From positions 1 to 21,521 of the forward strand of contig JAFTJJ010000017.1 in assembly GCA_017456465.1 (NCBI GenBank): DNA of 21,521 bases, in the 5' to 3' direction. The translations under genes were made by a program, and so were the position numbers. The notes beneath the pieces were generated by a model. That model was not told where the DNA came from. It ran no database searches and saw only the letters and a program-made list of their open reading frames with translations. The stretch comes from Clostridia bacterium (lineage in GTDB: Bacteria > Bacillota > Clostridia > Christensenellales > UBA1242). Every line of letters begins with the position of its first letter. Positions within the stretch are counted from its first letter, which is position 1. This document shows, one piece after another, positions 1 through 7,747 of this stretch.

Positions 1-1093
1 CATTCTCCGCGAAATAAATCCCGCCGCCATTATTTGCAGTGTTTCCAGAAATCACACCGCCTGATATTTCACACACTCCATTCGTTGCAACATAAATTCC
101 ACCACCATTTATTGAGACATTGCCAGAAATTGTTCCACCAGACATTGAAAAAGATCCATTAGAGCAATAAACAGCACCTCTGTTGTTGTCAACATTTCCT
201 TTAATTTCCCCACCATTCATCACACAAGATCCTGCAATAATCCTAATTGCTCCACCATCAATAGAATATGTTGTTGAAAAGTTTCCTTCAATTGTTCCTG
301 AATTTATTGTAATCAAACTTAAGTCGTGAGAAATCGCAATTGCACTACCATTTACAGACAATCCGTCATTACCACACAAAGTCCCTCCGTTCATTGTGTA
401 TGTTGCACCAGACCAAAGTCCAACCGCTGAACCAGACCCTGCAAGGTTTCCTGAATATGTTGAAGATCCGACCTTTCCCGAACCAATAATGCCACTATTA
501 TGAATTATGTTTGCTTTGTTGTAACCAACAATCCCACCACCAAGACCACTTGTCCTGTTTTCTGCAATCACACCTTCAAAAAGGGCAGAGTCCGTACCAA
601 TATTAAGTGTTATTTCACCATTTACAAAAACTCCAGCACCATCTTCTTTGCAAGTGTTTCCGCTAATGACAGCATCCCCAACAACAGAAAGAGAACATGT
701 GGAATAAATTCCGCCACCTCTATACGCCGATTCATTTTTTGAAACAATCCCACCAGAAATTGTTTTTTCTGCCTCTGATAATAAATAAATTCCACCACCA
801 AGTGCCAATGTCCCTGTGTTTTTGTTTTCCACAACACTCCCACCAGTCATCAAAAAAGTTCCAAGTGCACAAATTCCAGCACCGTTTCCAGCTGAAACAT
901 TTGCATAAATTCTTCCGTTTGATGACAAGTTGATGGTTGACCCTTCAGCGCCATAAATGCCCGCGCCGTCACCAGAAGATGAGTTCAAAGAAATAACCCC
1001 ACCCGAGACATTAATTACAGATCCATTATCTCCATATACGCCAGCTCCACCAGATGACGAGTTCGAAGAAATGACTCCATCATCCATACTTAA
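1..1093 (-). repeat. Second copy of the tandem ~394-residue beta-helix module (cut by the window edge)
   Basis: This copy matches the preceding one along its whole visible length: DGAGIYGAE, LMTGG, YRGGGIYS, KEDGAGVF, ALFEGVIA, IHNSGIIG, MNGGEI. For example, the bases encoding the YRGG landmark sit at 719 here and 1901 in the first copy. The order of landmarks shows a duplication of a whole module, not just the short beta-helix periodicity. Confidence 0.75.
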
Positions 1094-2983
1094 TGTTGCA
1101 TTGCTCACATAAACAGCACCGCCAAGAACTGCTGAATTTGTGCTGAGACTTGCAGGGGTTGAACTGCTGTTTGAAATATCAATAACACAGCTTTGATCTC
1201 CATAAATTGCTCCACCATTTGCTCCAGCAACATTGCCCTCCAAAACTCCACCAGAAATCAAAACTGTTGCTGTTGCTTTTGTCACAAAAATTGCACCACC
1301 GTTTTGTGTCGCAGTGTTTCCACTAATCACTCCACCAGTCATCACAAAATTGGCTGAACAATAAATCGCGCCACCCGAAAGAGATTGATGGTTTCTTATT
1401 TCACCGCCATTCATGGTGAAAGTGCCACCAGCCACACGCACAGCAGATCCCATAACACCAGCATTTGTTGTGCTGTTCCCTTCAATCAATCCAGAATTCA
1501 TTTGAAACGAGCTTGCTCCACTCATTGCAACACCAACAGCAGAGCTTGTTGTTCCAACATTCTTTAAAATTTGACCGCCATTCAAAACATAATGTCCATT
1601 ATAAATCCCCACGCCAGATCCAGATGACGCTTTGTTACCAACAAACAATGGGTTGAGTTCAGTGTTTTCACCAACGATTCCACTGTTGTGAACAACTGTC
1701 CCAACGTTTGCACAAACCCCACCACCATTGGATTGACTCACATTTGCAGAAATTGCCCCTTCAAACTCACAACTGGCAGTTCCAATATACGTTGTTTCCC
1801 CAGCTGAGAAAATTCCTGCGCCATCTTCTTCACTTGTATTTGCATAAACAATTGTTTCCCCAACAATCGAAAGTTCTCTCAGCGAAAAAATCCCGCCTCC
1901 TCTATAAGTTGATTTGTTTTCGCTAATCTGGCCACCAGAAATTGTTGCAGCAGTTCCAGATGCCAAATGAATTCCAGCACCAAACGAAAGTTTGTTTGCT
2001 TTTGTCGATGTCGTAATATTTTTCGAAACAACGCCTCCTGTCATTTCAAATGCACCTGCCGCAAAAATCCCCGCGCCAGATCTTGTCGCAGAATTTTCAA
2101 CAACATATCCACCAGACAACATTATTCGTGAATTTTCAGCACCATAAATACCTGCCCCGTTGACATCGGCTGTGTTGAGTGCAATATTTCCACCCAAAAC
2201 ATTAATCGTCGAACTTTTGCCAACAAAAACACCACCACCAACGTTTGTTGCACTGTTTGATGCGATGTTTCCATTTTGGACTTCAAGCGTGACACCTTCA
2301 CCCAAATAAATTGCACCACCATTCTCGGCATTGCATCTTTCAATTGCCACACCATTCAATGTGGCTTCACAATCATAAAAACTAAAAGCCCCACCTTTTT
2401 CAGCAGAACAATCAGTAATCTCTGCATCTGCGCCAATCAAAATTGTGGAATCTTGGGAATAAATTGCCGCCCCTTCCACAGAATTACATCCTGAAAATTG
2501 AGTGCTTGAGACAATCAAATCTGAATTGATTGCACAAATCGCACTACTTTTTGAATTGGATATCGAACACCCCTCAACATTCAAAACACACCTTTCAACA
2601 TTGTCAGCTTCACCCACAATGATTGCACTTCCATCAAACCCAGAAAAAGTTGAGTTCCTCACACTCGCTTCTCCACCAACAACTTCAACAGCAACACCAA
2701 GTGGTCCAACGAATTCACAATTGTCAATAACAACATGTTGACCTGATGACACAGTCACCATTGTGCCATCAGTATCATTTACAAATTTCGTATCAGAGAT
2801 AATAATATCAACATCCGAACTTGAATTTGCAAAGACTCCTTCTGAAAAAGCACTTCCTTCATCAGACTCGTGTTTGCCACATGATGAAAGTGGGGAAATA
2901 AGTGAACACAAAGAAAAAAGTGCAATTGCAAAAGTCACTGCAACAAAAATCAATGTCTTCTTAAATTTTATTTTATCAAACAC
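1..2983 (-). CDS. Giant secreted Pmp-like right-handed beta-helix repeat lipoprotein (N-terminal part; C-terminus beyond the window)
   Basis: One minus-strand frame stays open from a GTG at 2983 to base 1 (994 codons, no stop). It was translated by hand; the only strong start-stop ORFs on the other strand are short shadows. The N-terminus has basic residues, a hydrophobic stretch (about residues 10-30) and a lipobox-like LSSC with Cys35, so a lipid-anchored exported protein is inferred. The rest is a succession of 20-30-residue units of the type SGGxIxxN...NGGAIY or GAGIY. This is the GGA[ILV]/N-rich pattern of polymorphic membrane protein (Pmp-like) and parallel beta-helix adhesins. A promoter lies at 3043-3070. 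GGGGAG at 2994-2999 is a ribosome site, 10 nt from the GTG and 7 nt from a TTG at 2986, so either may be the start. The role is probably surface adhesion or display; no catalytic motif is visible. How the C-terminus ends is unknown. Confidence 0.85.
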   Translation of the reverse strand, partial: MFDKIKFKKTLIFVAVTFAIALFSLCSLISPLSSCGKHESDEGSAFSEGVFANSSSDVDIIISDTKFVNDTDGTMVTVSSGQHVVIDNCEFVGPLGVAVEVVGGEASVRNSTFSGFDGSAIIVGEADNVERCVLNVEGCSISNSKSSAICAINSDLIVSSTQFSGCNSVEGAAIYSQDSTILIGADAEITDCSAEKGGAFSFYDCEATLNGVAIERCNAENGGAIYLGEGVTLEVQNGNIASNSATNVGGGVFVGKSSTINVLGGNIALNTADVNGAGIYGAENSRIMLSGGYVVENSATRSGAGIFAAGAFEMTGGVVSKNITTSTKANKLSFGAGIHLASGTAATISGGQISENKSTYRGGGIFSLRELSIVGETIVYANTSEEDGAGIFSAGETTYIGTASCEFEGAISANVSQSNGGGVCANVGTVVHNSGIVGENTELNPLFVGNKASSGSGVGIYNGHYVLNGGQILKNVGTTSSAVGVAMSGASSFQMNSGLIEGNSTTNAGVMGSAVRVAGGTFTMNGGEIRNHQSLSGGAIYCSANFVMTGGVISGNTATQNGGAIFVTKATATVLISGGVLEGNVAGANGGAIYGDQSCVIDISNSSSTPASLSTNSAVLGGAVYVSNATLSMDDGVISSNSSSGGAGVYGDNGSVINVSGGVISLNSSSGDGAGIYGAEGSTINLSSNGRIYANVSAGNGAGICALGTFLMTGGSVVENKNTGTLALGGGIYLLSEAEKTISGGIVSKNESAYRGGGIYSTCSLSVVGDAVISGNTCKEDGAGVFVNGEITLNIGTDSALFEGVIAENRTSGLGGGIVGYNKANIIHNSGIIGSGKVGSSTYSGNLAGSGSAVGLWSGATYTMNGGTLCGNDGLSVNGSAIAISHDLSLITINSGTIEGNFSTTYSIDGGAIRIIAGSCVMNGGEIKGNVDNNRGAVYCSNGSFSMSGGTISGNVSINGGGIYVATNGVCEISGGVISGNTANNGGGIYFAEN
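1094..2287 (-). repeat. First copy of a tandem ~394-residue beta-helix module
   Basis: Within the beta-helix gene the segment read from about 2287 down to 1094 is repeated by the segment 1093-1. Landmarks recur in the same order at a spacing of 1182-1194 bases: NGAGIYGAE, EMTGG, YRGGGIFS, EEDGAGIF, CEFEGAIS, VHNSGIVG, MNGGEI. The spacing drifts by a few codons, so small in-frame indels have accumulated. The boundaries are approximate because every unit resembles its neighbours. Confidence 0.75.
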
Positions 2984-3042
2984 CAAAAGCACTCTCCCCA
3001 GTTTGCCACTTTATTAAATCTCGACTCATATTTTACGTTTAT

Positions 3043-3070
3043 ATTGTAACATACCCCTCCCCCAGGTCAA
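3043..3070 (-). promoter_or_regulatory. Promoter of the beta-helix lipoprotein gene
   Basis: On the minus strand TTGACC (3065-3070) and TACAAT (3043-3048) are separated by 16 bases that include a G-rich run (GGGGGAGGGG). The predicted start of transcription is near 3036, giving a leader of about 50 bases before the GTG at 2983. The gene therefore has its own promoter downstream of the acpP terminator. Confidence 0.65.
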
Positions 3071-3171
3071 GCAATTTAATACACTTTTTGAATTTTTTAT
3101 AATTTATTTTATTATAAATTATATTCAATAGTATTAATCATAACTTACGAAATTTGTAAGTATTATGCAAC

Positions 3172-3199
3172 AAAAAACCACCCCCAATATCGGGGATGG
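3172..3199 (-). terminator. Rho-independent terminator of acpP
   Basis: The minus strand reads CCATCCCC, loop GATATT, GGGGGTGG, then six T. This is an 8-bp stem with one G-T pair. It lies about 25 bases after the acpP stop codon. Confidence 0.85.
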
Positions 3200-3224
3200 C
3201 CTAATTGTTTGTTTAATCAAAAAA

Positions 3225-3452
3225 CTATTTTGCCTTGTCGATGAAAGCAACAAGATCTGCAACTGTTTTGATGTTTGGAATTGCTTCATCAGGAATTGAA
3301 ACTGAAAATTCTTCTTCGAGTGTCATCAAAATTTCAACAAGATCAAGAGAATCTGCACCAAGATCTGTTGCAATGTTTGTGTTTGCATTGATTTTTGCTT
3401 CATCCACGCCAAGTTGTTTTGCCAAAATATTTTTAACTTTTTGTTCAGTCAT
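3225..3452 (-). CDS. acpP: Acyl carrier protein
   Basis: This 75-residue acidic protein carries growing acyl chains in type II fatty-acid synthesis as thioesters on a 4'-phosphopantetheine arm. The attachment site is Ser35 in the motif GADSLDLVE, the signature of the family. The length and the flanking helices (TEQKVKNILAKQLGV at the N-terminus) fit ordinary bacterial AcpP. The start at 3452 is chosen because GGAGG lies 9 nt upstream; a longer reading frame to 3512 would translate the promoter. It has its own promoter (3484-3512) and terminator, so it is a single-gene unit. No other fatty-acid synthesis genes are nearby, which is somewhat unusual because acpP often neighbours fab genes. Confidence 0.96.
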   Translation of the reverse strand: MTEQKVKNILAKQLGVDEAKINANTNIATDLGADSLDLVEILMTLEEEFSVSIPDEAIPNIKTVADLVAFIDKAK

Positions 3453-3483
3453 TTTTATGTTTCCTCCAAATTTACTTGATTTT

Positions 3484-3512
3484 ATTATATACGCTAGGGA
3501 AACTGTTGGCAA
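3484..3512 (-). promoter_or_regulatory. acpP promoter
   Basis: The minus strand has TTGCCA (3507-3512), a 17-base spacer and TATAAT (3484-3489). This is close to the sigma-A consensus, in the 88-base gap between the protease stop codon and acpP. Confidence 0.8.
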
Positions 3513-3540
3513 GCAATTTCAAACAGTTTTGTGCATTTTA

Positions 3541-4791
3541 TTACACAGTTTGAGCAATCGTCACAGTAAAATTCAACGTGCTTGAACCTCGCTTCACTGT
3601 GAATGTCACTTTGTCCCCCACATTCATGTTGTATGCATGATCTTCAAAGCTGTACATTGTGAGCATGTCAACAACAACATTGTCGTGATAAGAAAACCCA
3701 ATCACAATGTCGTTCTTTTGAAGACCCGCTTTGTCAGCAGCCGATCCATCGACCACACTCTGAACAAAGACTGTGTCAGAAAGCACAATGCCGTCCAAAT
3801 CTTGTGAATCTCTTGTTTCATCACTTGTTGCAAATTCAACACCAAGCACGGCATGTTTTGCATCACCATAATTCCTTTCGATGCTGCCCGCAATGCTCAT
3901 CGCAAGATTGCTTGGAATTGCAAAAGAAACACAGTCAATTGTGTCGCTTTCAATCTTCGCATTCACAATTCCAATGAGTTGACCTTTTGCATTGAAAAGT
4001 CCGCCACCACTGTTTCCACTGTTGATTGGTGCGTCTGTTGAAATCACTCTTTCAACTCCGACATTTGTGACAGTAACAAGTGTTTGTGGTTTTCTGATGT
4101 GCCCCATACAGGTGTCAAAACCACCACTCATTGGGTTTCCAATCGCAAGCACCATGTCGCCCATTGAAACATACATGCTGTCAGCAACTTCTGCGGCCAA
4201 AGCTGATGAGTTTTTTACTTCGCTTGACCCACTCACTTTGAGAACAGCAATGTCCTTGCTTCTGATTCCACCAACATAAGTCGCTTTGATTGGTCTGTAT
4301 GAATCAAAAAGCAAAACATAGACAGCGTTGGTGTTTCCGGTCACAACGTGCTCACATGTCACAATTGTCATGTCGCCATTTGCCTTGTTAATACTTGTGA
4401 TCACTCCAGACCCTTTGCTGTTCATTTGCTGAAAGTTTGAGTATGAAATGTTTGATGATGTCACTGTGTCATTATAGCCACTTGCAATGCACACTGACGA
4501 TGGCAAAGCCTTTGACACCATATAGCTTGAACTGACTGAGTCGTTATAAATGTCATAATAGTTTTCAACAGTGACTCTTCCAGTCTCTCCCATGTTTGAT
4601 TTCAAAAATAAAAATCCAAGAACGACATTGAACGCGATCAAAATGACAAGCAAAAACACAACAACCTTGCTTGTTCCTGACTGCTTTGGCGATGGCTGTT
4701 TGTAGTTTCTGCTTCTTGCAATTGGTTCTGCGTCATAAGGGACTTTGTTCCCTCTTTGAATTTCTTCTTCGTCGTAATCAAAATATCTCAT
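3541..4791 (-). CDS. Membrane-anchored HtrA/DegP-like serine protease with PDZ domain
   Basis: The 416-residue protein has a charged cytoplasmic N-terminus (1-41), one membrane helix (about 43-63), an extracytoplasmic trypsin-like domain (about 95-305) and a C-terminal PDZ domain (about 314-412). The catalytic triad is visible: His148 in CEHVV, Asp180 in KDIAVLKV and Ser261 in NSGNSGGGLF. HtrA proteases degrade or refold damaged exported proteins, and the PDZ domain recognises substrate C-termini. The usual residue before the catalytic His region is Thr/Ala (THVV or AHV); here it is Glu. The start has GGGG about 6 nt upstream and lies 16 nt after the stop of the membrane protein gene, so the two are probably co-transcribed. 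It could be called HtrA, DegP or YyxA-like; the sequence does not separate these. Confidence 0.93.
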   Translation of the reverse strand: MRYFDYDEEEIQRGNKVPYDAEPIARSRNYKQPSPKQSGTSKVVVFLLVILIAFNVVLGFLFLKSNMGETGRVTVENYYDIYNDSVSSSYMVSKALPSSVCIASGYNDTVTSSNISYSNFQQMNSKGSGVITSINKANGDMTIVTCEHVVTGNTNAVYVLLFDSYRPIKATYVGGIRSKDIAVLKVSGSSEVKNSSALAAEVADSMYVSMGDMVLAIGNPMSGGFDTCMGHIRKPQTLVTVTNVGVERVISTDAPINSGNSGGGLFNAKGQLIGIVNAKIESDTIDCVSFAIPSNLAMSIAGSIERNYGDAKHAVLGVEFATSDETRDSQDLDGIVLSDTVFVQSVVDGSAADKAGLQKNDIVIGFSYHDNVVVDMLTMYSFEDHAYNMNVGDKVTFTVKRGSSTLNFTVTIAQTV

Positions 4792-4807
4792 TGGTTTCCC
4801 CTTTTGC

Positions 4808-6250
4808 TTATTTTACATCATTTTTGCGAGCTTTGACAACTGTTTTGATTCCATAAATCAATCCAAACAATAAAATCGCACCAAGTGCAACAGCGCAAAC
4901 AACAAAAATCACATTTCCATCAGATCTTGCAGCCTCGACATCAATGCGCGCTGTTGCTGAATATTCAATCATCTCACTACTGTTAGTATTTCTCTTTGCC
5001 AAAAATTTAATCGTAATTTGAGAAGTTCCTTTATTTTTTCCAACAATTTCATATTCCAGTTTGTTTTGAGTCGCTGAGACTTCAATAATGTCGTCATCAA
5101 AAATCACATCAACAAACTCAATGCTGGACTCATCCAAAAGCGGACTGAAATCAATGGTGAGAATTTTCTTTCCGTCCACAAACGTGTCATATGACGCAAA
5201 TTGAAAATACATCAATTGACTTGATATGACTCGAAATTTGATTGTGTCATACAGGTCAATCACATCATCGCCATTTTGCTTGAACGCCCTGAAAACGACG
5301 ACATATTCACCTTTTTCAGAAAGATTGATGTCCTCAGTTCCTGTGATGTTGTAAGTGCTTTCCTTTTTGCTTGGCGACGTGACCAGCGCCCTCCAAGACA
5401 CATTTGCAAGCGTGGTGAGATCAATCTCACCATACCAAGCATATTCCACAGCACTTGCCAAATTTGGCACACGCAAAGTGTCACCTTGAACAAGATTTGA
5501 AAGAGTTTCTTCATCCCAGAATTTGAATGAATAAATTGAATAATCTTGCTTGACTGTCGCTGTCACAACATCAACTGTTGATGAAATAATGTCAAGACCA
5601 AACATCTTGAGGCTTGCATATGTCACATTGTCAATAATATCGTCATGTGTATAATTTATCTCAATATTATCAAATTCTTTCAATTTACCGTCAGCGTCAG
5701 TAATTGTTCCAACAACACAATTGCTCAAAATTGGGAACTCAATATAGTTCCACCCAAACCCAGGTTCAACACTTTCAGAATTTTTTCGCAAAATGTTCGT
5801 GAGCTCACCTCTTGGAAGAACAACTTTGAAATAATTGTTGTCATCGACAGAAATTTTGATCGTGAGTTGATGCACAAACACTGTTGAAAAATAAAACCAG
5901 CCACCAAAACTGAGCTCGTTTGCCCCTGCGTCAAGCCCCCCGTTTTCAAGCAAATTATACTTTGTTGATGAAATTATGTTGTGATCACTTGAAATTGGAG
6001 CAATCGATTTCCCCCTCATCCTTTCACCGACCGACTCATCGAATGGCGTGAAGTCTGAAAGTTCGTTCGTGCTTGCTCCTCCATAAATGTTTGTAAAATC
6101 TGTTGTTGTTAAGTTTTGGGAAATAAGTGTTTGCTGCAGTGGCAATTCTTCTGCACTGACACCCGCAAATTCACACGCTGGCAAAAAACATGTGAGCAAC
6201 ACACTCACACAACAAACGATTGCCAAAATTATTGATTTTGCAGTTTTCAA
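4808..6250 (-). CDS. Type I membrane protein of unknown function with a signal peptide and C-terminal membrane anchor
   Basis: I do not recognise this 480-residue protein. It has a signal peptide (residues 1 to about 33, possible cleavage after GVSA), a large extracellular part rich in beta-prone segments, and a single C-terminal membrane helix (about 447-468) followed by a short basic tail. The region just before the helix (about 350-440) reads like one or two Ig-like/bacterial surface beta-sandwich domains. The frame opens at GTG 6259, but AAGGAG abuts that codon. A TTG at 6250 has AAGGAG 8 nt upstream and gives a better signal peptide, so it is preferred. The gene lies 17 nt after the uracil-DNA glycosylase stop and 16 nt before the HtrA-like protease, in the same direction. 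Being paired with HtrA suggests a cell-surface quality-control partner or substrate; this is inference only. Confidence 0.85.
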   Translation of the reverse strand: MKTAKSIILAIVCCVSVLLTCFLPACEFAGVSAEELPLQQTLISQNLTTTDFTNIYGGASTNELSDFTPFDESVGERMRGKSIAPISSDHNIISSTKYNLLENGGLDAGANELSFGGWFYFSTVFVHQLTIKISVDDNNYFKVVLPRGELTNILRKNSESVEPGFGWNYIEFPILSNCVVGTITDADGKLKEFDNIEINYTHDDIIDNVTYASLKMFGLDIISSTVDVVTATVKQDYSIYSFKFWDEETLSNLVQGDTLRVPNLASAVEYAWYGEIDLTTLANVSWRALVTSPSKKESTYNITGTEDINLSEKGEYVVVFRAFKQNGDDVIDLYDTIKFRVISSQLMYFQFASYDTFVDGKKILTIDFSPLLDESSIEFVDVIFDDDIIEVSATQNKLEYEIVGKNKGTSQITIKFLAKRNTNSSEMIEYSATARIDVEAARSDGNVIFVVCAVALGAILLFGLIYGIKTVVKARKNDVK

Positions 6251-6267
6251 ACAACTCACTCCTTGCT

Positions 6268-6945
6268 TTAAATGTCCTTAAGCGTCCAATCAATTGGTTT
6301 TTTGCCTTGACTCGCCAAAAACTCATTTGTCTTTGAAAAGTGCTTGCATCCCCAAAATCCGTTATAAACCGAGAGCGGACTTGGATGAGCACACTCTAAT
6401 ATATAGTGTTGCCCAAATTTCTCAATTAATTTCTTCTTCATTCTCGCATTTCTGCCCCAAAGCAAAAACACCACTGGTTCTTTTTTCTTCGCAACTTCTT
6501 CAATCACATGGTCAGTGAATTTCGTCCAACCAAAATTCACATGAGAGTTTGGACACCCCTCTTTCACAGTAAGCGATGTGTTGAGCATCAAAATGCCTTG
6601 CTTTGCCCAAGGGATCAAACATCCATGGTTTGGAATCTTGAACCCAACATCAGTTGAAAGTTCTTTGAAAATGTTCACAAGTGATGGTGGCGGCGGACAT
6701 GGTGGAAGAACCGAAAAACAAAGTCCATGCGCTTGCCCCGCCCCGTGATATGGGTCTTGTCCCAAAAGAACAACTTTGACCTCATCAAACGGACAGTAAG
6801 AAAACGCAGAAAAAATCTTGCCACGAGGAGGATAACAAGTGTCGTTCTTGTACGCCTCGTCCACTTTTTGCATCAATTCTTTAAAATATGGCTTTTCAAA
6901 TTCATCAGCCAAAACATCATCCCAACTGTTGTGAAAAAACTCCAT
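6268..6945 (-). CDS. ung: Uracil-DNA glycosylase (family 1)
   Basis: This enzyme removes uracil from DNA, opening base-excision repair. The 225-residue product has the family-1 signatures: GQDPYHGAGQAHG with catalytic Asp64, the LLWG strand, and HPSPLS with His187. Length and motif order match bacterial Ung. The reading frame extends a further 34 codons upstream, but the start at 6945 (MEFFHNSW) has AGGTGG 6 nt ahead and matches the family N-terminus. It is the first gene of an apparent three-gene run with the type I membrane protein and the HtrA-like protease, an odd combination for a DNA-repair enzyme. I could not identify a convincing promoter. Confidence 0.96.
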   Translation of the reverse strand: MEFFHNSWDDVLADEFEKPYFKELMQKVDEAYKNDTCYPPRGKIFSAFSYCPFDEVKVVLLGQDPYHGAGQAHGLCFSVLPPCPPPPSLVNIFKELSTDVGFKIPNHGCLIPWAKQGILMLNTSLTVKEGCPNSHVNFGWTKFTDHVIEEVAKKKEPVVFLLWGRNARMKKKLIEKFGQHYILECAHPSPLSVYNGFWGCKHFSKTNEFLASQGKKPIDWTLKDI

Positions 6946-7133
6946 ATGCCCCACCTTGAAAATTATTTTATGTTTCAAGTTTAACATAAAAATTAACACC
7001 TTTACAACAAATTTCGCACACAAACAAAAAATTGGACTGTTGACCAATCCAATTCATCATTTTTGCACTTCACGAGCACCCAAATTTTCTCATAAATAAT
7101 TTCACTCAAGTTTCGCGTGCAGTGCTAAAAAAT

Positions 7134-7159
7134 AAAAAACCTCAGGGCAAAGTTGCTCT
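7134..7159 (-). terminator. Possible second rho-independent terminator downstream of rpsI
   Basis: The minus strand reads AGAGCA, loop ACTT, TGCCCT, then GAGG and TTTTTTATTTTTT. The stem is only 6 bp with one G-T pair and stands 4 bases from the T run, so the call is weak. It would end read-through from rpsI or a small RNA starting near 7240. Confidence 0.4.
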
Positions 7160-7207
7160 CATATTCCACATTTACAGTTAAATCTCCACCATACGCCCAA
7201 TGCACGG

Positions 7208-7335
7208 GTTTCAGGCGTTAGTTTTGGCAAAATACTAGGAAACAAAAAAAGCCAGGCAGGCGTGTACACACGCGTACATAACTGTCTGACTTTTTGAAGT
7301 TTCTGAAGTAGTTTGGCGGAAATAACGCCTGAAAC
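7208..7335. repeat. 13-bp perfect inverted repeat flanking the rpsI terminator
   Basis: GTTTCAGGCGTTA at 7208-7220 is the exact reverse complement of TAACGCCTGAAAC at 7323-7335. The arms are separated by 102 bases that include the terminator. The right arm touches the rpsI stop codon, sharing its last base. No target-site duplication is visible outside the arms. The structure may be a miniature inverted-repeat element or a long-range RNA stem around the terminator. Confidence 0.7.
7244..7290 (-). terminator. Rho-independent terminator of the rplM-rpsI operon
   Basis: On the minus strand GTCAGACAG pairs with CTGCCTGGC (one mismatch, one G-T), with an inner hairpin formed by the GTAC/GCGTG-rich loop, followed by seven T. 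The plus strand also ends in five T (7291-7295), so it could act in both directions. Confidence 0.75.
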
Positions 7336-7742
7336 TATCTCTTAGAGAATTGTGGAGACTTACGAGCTTTCTTAAGTCCGTATTTCTTTCTTTCCTTCAT
7401 TCTTGGGTCACGAGTCAAAAGACCAGCGGCCTTGATTTCTGGCTTGTATGCTTCGTTTGCAAGAACGAGCGCACGAGCAACACCATGACGAACAGCACCA
7501 GCTTGTCCAGCAAGTCCACCGCCATAAACGTTTACGTTCACATCATATTTGCTTTCAGCACCAACAAGCACCAAAGCTTGTTTTGCAATGTTTGTGAGAG
7601 TGTCAAGTTTGAAATAATCAGCAACTGGAACTTTGTTGATCAAAATTTCGCCCTTTCCTTCACTAATTCTAACACGAGCAATAGCTTTCTTTCTTCTTCC
7701 TGTTGCCCAGATTTGTTCTTTCTTTGTAACTTTCTTTGCCAT
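7335..7742 (-). CDS. rpsI: 30S ribosomal protein S9
   Basis: This 135-residue ribosomal protein of the small-subunit head has a C-terminal tail that reaches toward the P site. Seen in the sequence: ATGRRKKAIARV near the N-terminus, the VNVYGGGLAGQAGAVRHGVARAL core, the LLTRDPRMKERKK segment and the terminal SKR, which in S9 contacts P-site tRNA. The TAG stop is at 7335-7337. The start codon is 5 nt after the rplM stop, and its ribosome site (AAGAGG) overlaps the end of rplM, so the two are translated from one message. Confidence 0.98.
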   Translation of the reverse strand: MAKKVTKKEQIWATGRRKKAIARVRISEGKGEILINKVPVADYFKLDTLTNIAKQALVLVGAESKYDVNVNVYGGGLAGQAGAVRHGVARALVLANEAYKPEIKAAGLLTRDPRMKERKKYGLKKARKSPQFSKR

Positions 7743-7747
7743 TGTAA

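Larger units (their letters stand above)
6946..7334. other. Intergenic region between ung and rpsI
   Basis: This stretch of about 390 bases has no convincing gene. It holds the rpsI terminator hairpin (7244-7290), a perfect 13-bp inverted repeat around it (7208-7220 and 7323-7335), and a second weaker hairpin followed by T residues (7134-7159). About 75 bases (7160-7235) between the two hairpins could be a small RNA. The part nearest ung (6946-7080) is AT-rich and probably contains the ung promoter, but I could not choose one. Confidence 0.6.

Noticed and set aside
1..2950. Many repeated CCACCA/AATTCC-type words that could suggest a CRISPR array or satellite
   Set aside because: They follow codon periodicity of GGAIY-type beta-helix units in one continuous minus-strand frame; spacing is irregular and there are no unique spacers.
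6946..7047. 34-codon N-terminal extension of uracil-DNA glycosylase
   Set aside because: It is not family-like, and the ATG at 6945 has a good ribosome site.
7160..7243. 6S RNA, signal recognition particle RNA or a known riboswitch
   Set aside because: None of the conserved motifs of these RNAs that I know could be found.
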